The translations under genes and the position numbers were made by a program. From Deltaproteobacteria bacterium (lineage in GTDB: Bacteria; Desulfobacterota; DSM-4660; Desulfatiglandales; HGW-15), in NCBI GenBank assembly GCA_019308525.1, contig JAFDIC010000010.1:1-26561 (forward strand): a DNA stretch of 26,561 nt, read 5' to 3'. The notes under the pieces were generated by a model that did no database searches, had not been told where the DNA came from, and was given only the letters and a program-made list of their open reading frames with translations. Positions 1 to 7,705 of this stretch are shown here, in pieces. Each line of letters opens with the position of its first letter. The first letter of the stretch is position 1.

Positions 1-1920
1 AAGGACCCTGTTATTCCACGGGTCAAAAAAGCGGCTTGCAGGAATCACCTGCCTGTTGATGTCCACGACGTCCAGCCTATCCACAGGGTAATAGAGCACT
101 TCTCCGGCAGTGATACCACTGGCAAGGCCGATGACGAGGACCCTTTTCGGGTTCTTATGAAAAAGCATGGGGAAATGCGCCGAGATCGTTTGGGTGTCCA
201 TATCCAGCCTGGAGGAGGCCTCTGGCTTCCCGCTGATGTAAAGGGCATAGCCCTCATTTCCGAATATGTCAAGCTTGACCTTCAGGACCGTCGTGAAGCC
301 GGCTATCCCGTCTCCAAAGTAAACCACATCGCCTTCTTGGTCCTGGGCAAACTTCTTGCTCCCTCGAAAGAGCGCCTCCACCCACCCCATCTTCACTACC
401 TCGGGCCTCTCGAACCGATGGTATCGGCCTATGGATAACATCTTCCGGTCCCAGTGGGGAAGAGGAAAGACAAGGACCAACGCTGAGAAGAGAACGAGAG
501 CCAGTGAAAAGTTGACTGAAAGTCGGCTGTTGGCCTTCCGGAACAGATAGGCCCCGAAGAAGATCGCCATGATCAACTGGAAAGCTATGACGAACTTCAG
601 CCCTACTTCCTTCCCAAGGAGGGGTACCAACAAGAAACCCGCGCAAAAGGAACCACCAATCGCGCCAATCGAGTTGATAGCATAAGCAAACCCTATGCTC
701 TTTCCCGTCTGGGACAAGGATCTAGTACAAATTCTTCCTACGAGGGGGAAGGTCCCCCCAAGAAAGAAGGTGGGAAATAGCAGCAACGAAAAAAGGATGA
801 AGGCCTTCAAGAACTGCAGCTGAGTGAACTCATCCCTATAATGCAGAATCAGCTTTGCAAAGAAAATTTGGCTATTCCCCAGTGCATGACTTATCCAAAG
901 GGCAAAAAGCGCAGCGATGCCTTGGGTCAAGAGCAAGACGTATATGGGATCCCTCACCCGATCACCAAGCCAGCCGAAAAAGAGGCTGCCCAAGGCAAGC
1001 CCCAGGATGAAGGTCACGAGGACGATGGTAAAAGAGTACGTCGTAGGGCCCACAATCAAAGAGAGAAGCTTCGTCCATATGACCTCGTAGGCCATGGCGC
1101 AAAAGCCGGACACCCCGAAGAGCACCAATGCCGACACCCTTTCTGCCTGTGAGCGAGGTCGCACGAAGCCTTTGGATGCCTGGGATGTCTTTCTTCCTCC
1201 TGTTGTCGCCTCCAAAGACACCCTATTTAGACCTTTTCGATCCTTCCCCAGGGGAACCAATAGGAGGCACACGGCACCAATGAGGAGGTTTATGGACACG
1301 GCCAAGGTCAGGGTGCCTTTGATTCCCAGGTAGTTTATGAGCCAAAATCCGCCCAACAAGGCACCCGCAGCCGCACCGATGGTATTGACTCCGTAGAGTT
1401 TGCCAACGGGGCTCGAAACCCGGGCCATACTCGTGATAAAGAAGCGGCTCAGTACAGGGAGCGTGGCTCCCATGGAAGTCGTGGGGATGATAAGGAGCAA
1501 TGAGCATCCGATAAAGGTGATGAAGTTGTAGAGAAAAAAATATTGGAAGAGTCGGTCATAGATATTTCGATAGAACAATTCAAAAAGGAACAGAAGTGCA
1601 GGAAGGAGGAGGGCAAAGCCCCCGGTTATCAGCTCCAAAATGCCGTATATGGGGATTAGCTTGAATGGCTCGGTGACCCTGTCAACAGTCCGTGATGCAA
1701 TGTAGCTCCCAAGGGCGAGGCCACCCATGAACACGGTCAGCACAATGCTGACCGCAAAGGGCGCGCTGCCGATAATCTTGACGATCATCCTCGTCCAGAG
1801 GACTTCGTAAATGAGCCCGGTCAGACCTGAGAAGAAAAAGAGGACGAGCAGGAGCGGATAATGGGTGGCAGGGTCCTCGACACCATTTTTCTGCTGTTTT
1901 CGGGCTACTGCTAGCTTCAT
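1..1920 (-). CDS. Fused MFS/spermidine-synthase-like protein (3' end cut by window)
   Basis: A reading frame of 640 codons runs from an ATG at 1920 to the window edge with no stop, so the C-terminus is missing. The first ~420 residues are very hydrophobic and fall into two related halves: a Y-E-V-x-W-T motif at residues 38-43 recurs as Y-E-V-I-W-T at 278-283, each followed by a G-x-A-L-G-S membrane motif. This is typical of the MFS-like part of these fusions. The C-terminal part is a Rossmann methyltransferase-like SpeE domain with the nucleoside-binding loop VLVIGLASGITAG at about 594-606 followed by an acidic strand end (VVDIN). Such proteins are annotated as spermidine synthases, but their real substrate is generally unknown. 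The start is uncertain: the purine-rich AAGAGAGG ends one base before the ATG, and an in-frame GTG lies 8 codons upstream. It follows the family-5 binding protein gene after a 203-nt gap with no visible terminator and may be a separate unit. Confidence 0.8.
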   Translation of the reverse strand, partial: MKLAVARKQQKNGVEDPATHYPLLLVLFFFSGLTGLIYEVLWTRMIVKIIGSAPFAVSIVLTVFMGGLALGSYIASRTVDRVTEPFKLIPIYGILELITGGFALLLPALLFLFELFYRNIYDRLFQYFFLYNFITFIGCSLLLIIPTTSMGATLPVLSRFFITSMARVSSPVGKLYGVNTIGAAAGALLGGFWLINYLGIKGTLTLAVSINLLIGAVCLLLVPLGKDRKGLNRVSLEATTGGRKTSQASKGFVRPRSQAERVSALVLFGVSGFCAMAYEVIWTKLLSLIVGPTTYSFTIVLVTFILGLALGSLFFGWLGDRVRDPIYVLLLTQGIAALFALWISHALGNSQIFFAKLILHYRDEFTQLQFLKAFILFSLLLFPTFFLGGTFPLVGRICTRSLSQTGKSIGFAYAINSIGAIGGSFCAGFLLVPLLGKEVGLKFVIAFQLIMAIFFGAYLFRKANSRLSVNFSLALVLFSALVLVFPLPHWDRKMLSIGRYHRFERPEVVKMGWVEALFRGSKKFAQDQEGDVVYFGDGIAGFTTVLKVKLDIFGNEGYALYISGKPEASSRLDMDTQTISAHFPMLFHKNPKRVLVIGLASGITAGEVLYYPVDRLDVVDINRQVIPASRFFDPWNNRVL

Positions 1921-2123
1921 ACCTCTCTTGGCAATGATCCCCACCTCAAAAAGTGTCGCCTCTCCTCTCGGGCGGTGCTTCCTCTTTCAATCGCAGCGCT
2001 TGCTTTGACGGAGGGATCAGGGCCCCCGGCAATTCTCCAGGAGACCTTTCTGGGTCGATTTGCTTCTTTTGGCTGGGGAAGGGCGATCCCCTGGATGCCT
2101 CCGCCCTCCCCCCAAATTCGGGC

Positions 2124-3662
2124 CTATTTCTTCTTGTCCAACCACGCCCTTTCGAGGTGGGGATAGGGCATGGACCCCCAGAACCAAATCGTGTCTTTCA
2201 CATAGGGCGCATTGACCGTAATGAAGGTTGTGCCTACAAGGGGTACGAACATCGCCTCCCCGTAGGCAAGCCTCTCCAACTCATAGAGACCCTCCAGGAT
2301 CTTGTTTCGATCTTCCTGCTGGAGGGCCCTGTTGAGGATCTCAACAAAGCCCTTGGGCCGCTTCACGCCCTGGAAGAAAACCGACCCTGGCGCCAGGGTT
2401 TCATCCACGCTCACGAGCAGCTCGCTCCGGCTTCCCCTCTGGTTACCGAGGATCAAGTCGTTTACGGGAGCCGGCTCAAAGAGCCTCTTATGATAAGCCG
2501 CCCCTGTCACTGGAGCCGCCTCCAGCGTAATTCCTACCTCTTTCAGGTTTGCCTGAATAGCTGTAAAGGCATCCTGGTCAAAGCCCGCGAAGTAATGCAT
2601 CTTCACCCTGATGCCCTCCCGACCCGCTTCCCTTATGAGTTGCCTTGCCTTTTCGGGATTGTATTTCCTGGGGACCGTTCCTGCCCCGGGAGGGATGCTG
2701 TGGACAATCTCATAAATGGGAAAGAAGAAGCCACGACCCATGACCTTCGCGATCCTTTCCTTGTCTATGGCATACTCCAGGGCCTCGCGCATGCGTTTGT
2801 CCGACCAGATGGACTTGGGGTCCGTGGAATTGAACTGGATGACCCTGTGTATGGCCGGATTGGTGTAGATGGTCCATTTGCCTGTCTTCTTGAGCTCACT
2901 CCCAGAGATGGGGTCCACGCCGGTCCATGCGTCTATCTCTCCTCGTTTCAGGGCTGCCATGGCCGTCATGGGGTCTGGGATCTGGGTCACGAAGAGGCCG
3001 TCAAGATAGGGCAGGCCCTTCTTCCAGTAGCCCTCAAACCTTTTATATTTCAAGTGCACGTTTCGCCTGAACTCCACGAGCTTGAAGGGACCAGTACCTA
3101 CCGGGTGATAATCCACCCATTTTTCCCCATGCTTCTTCCATGCGGTCGGAGAAACGATATAGGTGTCCTTCGAGAAATCCGAAAGGGTCACCGCGTCCCA
3201 CCCTGAAAGATTGACCCGAACCGTGTAATCATCCAACACCTCGATGGACTTGACCTTGTCCAGCCTGGGTCTCTTGCTTTTCACCCACATGTCCAGGTTC
3301 CACTTTACGGCTTGGGCATTGAAATCCGTCCCGTCGTGGAACTCGACCCCTTTTCTCAATTTGAAAATATAGCAGGACTTATCCGGGGCAAGTTCCCAGC
3401 CGGTTGCGAGCTGGGGCTCAAACTCGCCCATCTTCTTGTTACTTGGGATAATGAGGGTTTCGAGGACATTGTCGATATACTCGTGGTTCCACCCCCTGAT
3501 CTTCAAGGGATTGCCGACAATCCCTGCGGTCTTGGTGTGGTTGTACTTGAGAATGCCTCCATACTTGCTCTTTTCCGCGGCCATGGACGGCTGAAACCCA
3601 AGGCCCAGAATGAGCCCACACATTAGAAAAAACCACAAAGGCACAAAGTAGGATCTTTTCAT
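2124..3662 (-). CDS. ABC transporter substrate-binding protein, family 5 (peptide/nickel/opine type)
   Basis: This 512-residue protein matches the usual length of the SBP_bac_5 family (DppA/OppA/NikA). A Sec signal peptide is clear: basic MKRS, then a hydrophobic core to about residue 25, with probable cleavage after the S-M-A-A segment near residue 29. The mature part shows family landmarks: an early Y-G-G-I-L-K strand, F-K-L-R-K-G-V-E-F-H-D-G-T at about 98-110 (the family's hallmark), then V-G-T-G-P-F-K-L. The ATG is preceded by a strong AAGGAGGT eight bases upstream. No cognate dpp/opp-type permease or ATPase is visible in the window, so it either feeds a transporter encoded elsewhere or acts as an orphan receptor. 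It follows the arylsulfotransferase-like gene by 57 nt and is probably cotranscribed. Ligand unknown. Confidence 0.9.
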   Translation of the reverse strand: MKRSYFVPLWFFLMCGLILGLGFQPSMAAEKSKYGGILKYNHTKTAGIVGNPLKIRGWNHEYIDNVLETLIIPSNKKMGEFEPQLATGWELAPDKSCYIFKLRKGVEFHDGTDFNAQAVKWNLDMWVKSKRPRLDKVKSIEVLDDYTVRVNLSGWDAVTLSDFSKDTYIVSPTAWKKHGEKWVDYHPVGTGPFKLVEFRRNVHLKYKRFEGYWKKGLPYLDGLFVTQIPDPMTAMAALKRGEIDAWTGVDPISGSELKKTGKWTIYTNPAIHRVIQFNSTDPKSIWSDKRMREALEYAIDKERIAKVMGRGFFFPIYEIVHSIPPGAGTVPRKYNPEKARQLIREAGREGIRVKMHYFAGFDQDAFTAIQANLKEVGITLEAAPVTGAAYHKRLFEPAPVNDLILGNQRGSRSELLVSVDETLAPGSVFFQGVKRPKGFVEILNRALQQEDRNKILEGLYELERLAYGEAMFVPLVGTTFITVNAPYVKDTIWFWGSMPYPHLERAWLDKKK

Positions 3663-3719
3663 GAACCGAGACCTCCTTTCTAGGGTTTGAGGGTTAACGA
3701 ATTACCAATGGCCGATACG

Positions 3720-4985
3720 TCACCAATTCTTGTAGCCTGCCGGGTTGCCGGGGACCCATTGGGGAGGGACGCGATAGGCCCGGTAGACCTTGTTCCCGAA
3801 CCCCCCTTGGGCCGGGGCTAGAAATTCCCACACCACCTGCTTTTCCCTTGTGACCTCAAAAATCCTTCCATTGGCTCCGTCCGTTATGAGGGTGTTTCCG
3901 TTGGGGAGCCTTTGGGCCCCGCTGATGAAGTGACTGAAGAAGTGTTCTTTTCCCCTTTCCGCACCATACTGCCATACCAGTTCAAAAGTGGTGGGATCGA
4001 ACTCTATGACCCGGGAGTACTCCCTCCTGTACCTGGGATAGCCCTCTGGCCCACCGTAGCCGGATTTCCCTCCATTGTCAAAGAGGAGGATGTGGCCCTC
4101 ACCGGGCAGGCCCCTGGGAATCATATGGGCGTGGTGTTGACCAACTATTTGGCCGAGCCTATGTTCAGGTGATCCTTCCGCGCAATCCGGACCTAACTTC
4201 CAGACAATTCTCCCTGTTCCGAAATCGATAATGGCAACAAAATTGGCGCTTCGCGAGCTTATGATTATGTTCTCGGGCCTGAAGCGTTCATCACCTGTTT
4301 TGTCGTACAAGGAATTCTGGCCGAGATAGGAAGCGCTGTTCAGGTGCAGCCAATCGCTGAAGCCCTTTTTCTTATCAAAGTTGCGGCACTCGTATATGGC
4401 CTTCTTGGCGGTGTCGTCGAACCCGAACTCCTCAAAATGCTCTGCAGCGTGCCATTGAAAGCCGAGCAATTTCCCTTCCCTGCCGACCTCGTACAGGACA
4501 TCATCCAGGAGCTCTTCCTTGCATATTTCGGGAATCCTCTTGTTCTTGTGTGAAAGGACCAGGGTCTTGCCTTGTGGAAGGAAGTCCTGCCCGGGAGCAT
4601 AGTAGCCGACCGGGTTGCTTTCTCTCTGGAAATCATGGTGCTGCCTCGACATCATGACCCCGGTCCCATCGTCATCCCAGCCGGAAAAGCTCCACTCTTC
4701 TTCACCATCCCAGGAGACCTGGATCATCTCAATGGTATCTTGCCAGGGATGATTATCCGGCCCCGGTTCTTGGGAGGAATCCTCATCCGGGTCCCTTCTC
4801 AAGGGATCCTTCCCAAGCCTCCTTCTCTTGCCTGCGAGCAAAGATCCCCCCGGCATCATCTTGACCGGAGCTCCACCGAAGGGCCACGTATGGACCACGT
4901 TTCCTCCCATATCTACGAGCAAGGCGAATGGCGTTGGCCCGGCATACCCGAAAAGGGTATATCCAGAGCAGCAGAGATCCTTCAT
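3720..4985 (-). CDS. Arylsulfotransferase-like (ASST) beta-propeller protein, no signal peptide
   Basis: A 421-residue protein of the Arylsulfotrans family, six-bladed propellers that move a sulfuryl group between phenolic compounds. Propeller repeats of the form I-x-x-x-D-x-x-T-G-x-I-V-W are visible at about 252-262 and 326-338, and R-L-P-N-G-N-T-L-I at 359-367. Candidates for the catalytic residues known from E. coli CFT073 ASST (three His and one Arg) are H116/H117 (Q-H-H-D-F), H214 (D-W-L-H-L-N), R245 (S-S-R-S) and H284/H285/H287 (Q-H-H-A-H-M). This equivalence is my own alignment from memory. Characterised ASSTs are periplasmic, but this one begins MKDLCCSGYTLFGYAG with no Sec or Tat signal. 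Its ATG overlaps the stop of the upstream ferredoxin gene (ATGA), which fixes the start and suggests translational coupling. It may be cytoplasmic with another chemistry. Confidence 0.8.
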   Translation of the reverse strand: MKDLCCSGYTLFGYAGPTPFALLVDMGGNVVHTWPFGGAPVKMMPGGSLLAGKRRRLGKDPLRRDPDEDSSQEPGPDNHPWQDTIEMIQVSWDGEEEWSFSGWDDDGTGVMMSRQHHDFQRESNPVGYYAPGQDFLPQGKTLVLSHKNKRIPEICKEELLDDVLYEVGREGKLLGFQWHAAEHFEEFGFDDTAKKAIYECRNFDKKKGFSDWLHLNSASYLGQNSLYDKTGDERFRPENIIISSRSANFVAIIDFGTGRIVWKLGPDCAEGSPEHRLGQIVGQHHAHMIPRGLPGEGHILLFDNGGKSGYGGPEGYPRYRREYSRVIEFDPTTFELVWQYGAERGKEHFFSHFISGAQRLPNGNTLITDGANGRIFEVTREKQVVWEFLAPAQGGFGNKVYRAYRVPPQWVPGNPAGYKNW

Positions 4986-5338
4986 TTCGTCACCCTCCTC
5001 ATACCCACGGGCGGTCTAAGATTGGGTGGAGGGGGATCCTTCATACCTATCCTGAAATACTCCCCTGTTTCCTTTCGCTTCCACCCAATCCTCTGGTTCA
5101 GGGGGTGCTGCATACGTATCGCTCCAGGCACAGGGCAATGCTCCACGCAGTTACCGCAGAACCAGCACTCATCAGGGTAGAGGACAATGGGGGGCTTTCC
5201 CTTCTCCGGGTTTGGCACGAACACGTCGGTCCGGCATACCTCGACACAGGAATGGCACACCGAGCAGAGTTCCGGGTCAATAACAACGTTCTGACACGGT
5301 GTCATGGGATTTGGAACCAGATAGGCCTTTCTGTTCAT
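4982..5338 (-). CDS. AprB-like ferredoxin with two [4Fe-4S] motifs
   Basis: A 118-residue ferredoxin with two complete C-x2-C-x2-C-x3-C motifs: C-S-V-C-H-S-C-V-E-V-C near residues 25-35 and C-W-F-C-G-N-C-V-E-H-C near 58-68, the second followed by P. Each would hold one [4Fe-4S] cluster. The layout, with a hydrophilic tail after the second motif, resembles the beta subunit of adenylylsulfate reductase (AprB), shortened. It lies 74 nt after an AprA-like flavoprotein, its likely partner, so electrons would pass between the FAD of that protein and these clusters. The start has an AAGGAGG about 11 bases upstream. The stop overlaps the start of the arylsulfotransferase-like gene by 4 nt, linking the two in translation. 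Confidence 0.9.
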   Translation of the reverse strand: MNRKAYLVPNPMTPCQNVVIDPELCSVCHSCVEVCRTDVFVPNPEKGKPPIVLYPDECWFCGNCVEHCPVPGAIRMQHPLNQRIGWKRKETGEYFRIGMKDPPPPNLRPPVGMRRVTK

Positions 5339-5412
5339 AGTTGTTTGATCCTCCTTGTCTCAATTGAATCCCACCGACCCTGTTCGGGCCGAAGAGGATT
5401 AGAGAACTATTG

Positions 5413-7377
5413 TCAAAGCTCACTATGCTGATCGTAGTTTTCCCTGTAGTTTTCCCTGTTGGGTGGCTTGAGCCAAAAGTCGCAAGGGAGCTGTCCGGAT
5501 TTGACGTCCCCATCTTTCAATTTGACCGTCACAAACTTCTTCCATTCGGGGGGATCATCTGCCGGGTAATCCAATCGCTTGAAATCCAGGTGCCGGCTGC
5601 TCGCCTGCCGTGCCAAGGAAGAATGGAATATGATCTCCCCCACCGTGAGCCGTACCAGGCACTCCAGGAATCGGCCCAGCTCGTGCGGGTTTCGCACGTA
5701 GACGTTGGACGCCTCGCTCTCTCTGATGCTGTTGAGCCACCAAAGGCCCGTCTGGAGGGTCTCCTCGTTCTTGTATTCCCCGCAATAGTCCTGCATAATC
5801 CTGCATATGCCTGCCTGGAGCTCCTTCCAGCCCACGCGTCCGCTCCCCTCAAGGGGGGCATAAACCCGGGCCTTCTCCTTCTCAACTTGTTCCCGGGCCA
5901 CCCGAGGTTCCGGGGCCTTCCTTATATATGCCGCTGCCTTTCTCCCCGCATACCGCCCTGTCGCCGCTGCCGGAGAGTGACCCCCACCCCCTGCTGTCTG
6001 AGCCCCGGCGGCGTAGAGCCCTTCCACCGTGGTCCTCATGTCCCAATCAACCAAGAGGCCTCCGCCCCCGAGAAAGGCGGTCTCCCGCCATTGGGCTGCA
6101 CTGGCGAGCTTGCTCTTTGGATCCCACCAGGGGACAAACTGGCCGGCCAACTGGGGAGGGAGGACGTTGGCCTGAAGCATGTCCTTGTCCGGATCAAACC
6201 CGGCCAGGCTGTAGTTTTCATAAATCGGGATACGGGTCTTCCCTTCATGACAGACCATGAGACCAAAGATGGCCCTCCTTTCATGTTTGGGCATGGAAGG
6301 GAGATCGGCATAGAATGGAAGGGCAAACTCTGCCTTCATGATCCGTTCCGGCAAATCCGGTATGAGGCGAGCGCCCTGGTCACCCTGTCCCCCTGCTCGT
6401 AGGCGTTCTTCAACGGTCTTCAGGATCCTACCGTGCCGGTCAACCCATGGAATCTCTCTTCCCCGGGCGTCCACGATGGTGCAAGGGAACCAGGTGTTGT
6501 GTGGATTCCCCGTCCCGTACGCCGGATACCTGAAAGGTCCCGCCGACTCCTGGCTCCTCTCCATCAGGGTGAGTTCGGCCCCTGCCAGCCATCCCATGGC
6601 GTTCCCATCGCCTGCCAGGTTCGGATCGTCATGGGCGGTATAGGACCCCGCGAGCTCCGTATTGAAGATCCATATCTTGAGAGGCTGGGCTGTGCAAAGA
6701 ATCACTGCCTTGGCCTTGAATATGTAGAACTCCCCGGTCCGCAGGTGCACCCCGGTAGCCCCGACGATTCTTGCCCCCCGTTCGCCGTCTTCATTGAGCA
6801 GGCTCGTTGCCATGATCCGCTCGTACATGGAGACACCCAACTTCTTCAGTTCCTTGTAAAGGCATGGCTTCACATTAGCTCCCTGGACGCGGATGCAGGT
6901 CCTGTTGTCATAGTCGTAGGCAAAGAGGAGCTTTGTCTCCTCGTCCCTGAACTCCGCCCCAACAAATTCATCATCCACGTCTCGTATCTTCATGCCCATT
7001 TTTTCCATGTCAAGAAGGGCGTCCCAGCTCTCCCGCGCCGTGATGTACCGGATATGCCCCATCCCATAAGGCCCGCCGAAAGGTCCGTCCCCCTCGCTTT
7101 GCATGGATTCTTCAGGGGTGATCCTGGAGCAGGGGTTCGTAAAGGCCGCCCCCCAGTGATCCACGCCCGCGCCGCCAGAACCGCTCCTAACAATGGGAGC
7201 CTTGTCTACCAGGGCGACCTTGACGCCGCGATTGGCGGCATTGATGGCGGCATGACACCCGGCGATGCCTCCGCCAATAATCAATAAGTCCGTGGCGATT
7301 TCGTTCTCTTTGCCGTAGTTGACGGCATAGGGCCATTCAGGGGCAATGCTTTCAACAAATCGATCATAGAACGTCAT
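5413..7377 (-). CDS. AprA-like FAD-dependent oxidoreductase (larger form)
   Basis: A 654-residue flavoprotein of the fumarate reductase/AprA superfamily, close to AprA in length. The FAD Rossmann motif D-L-L-I-I-G-G-G-I-A-G-C is at about 30-41, followed by the acidic end of beta2 (LVDKA) and a V-R-S-G-S-G-G-A loop typical of AprA. A G-D-G-N-A-M-G-W segment at about 247-254 and G-L-Y-A-A-G-A-Q at about 453-460 complete the FAD site. The C-terminal helical domain (about 500-654), including A-P-L-E and an E-W-K-K-F-V segment near the end, also resembles AprA. It is probably the catalytic partner of the 118-residue ferredoxin downstream. It may not be a true APS reductase: the locus has no sat or qmo genes, and it sits among three such pairs. 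An AAGGGGAGGGAGAG stretch precedes the ATG. Confidence 0.85.
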   Translation of the reverse strand: MTFYDRFVESIAPEWPYAVNYGKENEIATDLLIIGGGIAGCHAAINAANRGVKVALVDKAPIVRSGSGGAGVDHWGAAFTNPCSRITPEESMQSEGDGPFGGPYGMGHIRYITARESWDALLDMEKMGMKIRDVDDEFVGAEFRDEETKLLFAYDYDNRTCIRVQGANVKPCLYKELKKLGVSMYERIMATSLLNEDGERGARIVGATGVHLRTGEFYIFKAKAVILCTAQPLKIWIFNTELAGSYTAHDDPNLAGDGNAMGWLAGAELTLMERSQESAGPFRYPAYGTGNPHNTWFPCTIVDARGREIPWVDRHGRILKTVEERLRAGGQGDQGARLIPDLPERIMKAEFALPFYADLPSMPKHERRAIFGLMVCHEGKTRIPIYENYSLAGFDPDKDMLQANVLPPQLAGQFVPWWDPKSKLASAAQWRETAFLGGGGLLVDWDMRTTVEGLYAAGAQTAGGGGHSPAAATGRYAGRKAAAYIRKAPEPRVAREQVEKEKARVYAPLEGSGRVGWKELQAGICRIMQDYCGEYKNEETLQTGLWWLNSIRESEASNVYVRNPHELGRFLECLVRLTVGEIIFHSSLARQASSRHLDFKRLDYPADDPPEWKKFVTVKLKDGDVKSGQLPCDFWLKPPNRENYRENYDQHSEL

Positions 7378-7487
7378 AGCGACTCTCCCTCCCCTTTTCT
7401 TTTTGAGTCATACTCGGAGCAGAACAGACACACCAGCGATTCCTCATCCCGGGCACCTTGTCATCCAGGAGTTCACCGGAGAACCCT

Positions 7488-7703
7488 TTATCCCCAGGCT
7501 GTCATCAATGGGGAAAATTTATCCTTCGTGACTACGATGGCCTCCACCGGACAAAACACGGAACAGAGGTTGCAGGCCTGGCAATCTTCGGGATAGCGTA
7601 TCTCTGCCAGTCCCGAGTCTTCATTCATTCTGATAACATCCATAGGACACACATAGAAACAGGCCTTACAGCCATTACAACCCTCGATGCTTTCAATCGC
7701 CAT
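7488..7703 (-). CDS. Small two-cluster ferredoxin paired with flavoprotein
   Basis: A 71-residue ferredoxin with motifs C-N-G-C-K-A-C-F-Y-V-C-P (residues 9-20) and C-Q-A-C-N-L-C-S-V-F-C-P (41-52), each expected to hold one [4Fe-4S] cluster. The reading frame is open further upstream, but the start at 7703 is chosen because it has a GGGAGG six bases away, gives the same MAIE-x-I N-terminus as the paralogous ferredoxin at 20548-20769, and lies 2 nt after the stop of the flavoprotein gene. Compared with AprB it lacks any C-terminal tail. It is the likely electron-transfer subunit of the flavoprotein immediately upstream; both end in a similar S-P-L/A-P-L hydrophobic tail plus W-G as in the paralogue. 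Confidence 0.9.
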   Translation of the reverse strand: MAIESIEGCNGCKACFYVCPMDVIRMNEDSGLAEIRYPEDCQACNLCSVFCPVEAIVVTKDKFSPLMTAWG

Positions 7704-7705
7704 GT

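Noticed and set aside
1921..1944. Another copy of the dyad suggested by GGCAATGATC upstream of the MFS/spermidine synthase-like gene
   Set aside because: Only one half is similar; the second arm and the TTGACA are missing.
1953..3206. Long plus-strand open frame of 417 codons
   Set aside because: It lies antisense to the well-supported family-5 binding protein, its translation resembles no family, and it is explained by high-GC codon bias.
5413..7377. Genuine dissimilatory APS reductase (aprA)
   Set aside because: Gene order is reversed relative to aprBA, no sat, qmo or dsr genes are nearby, and two shorter paralogous pairs lie alongside; a general AprA-like label is safer.
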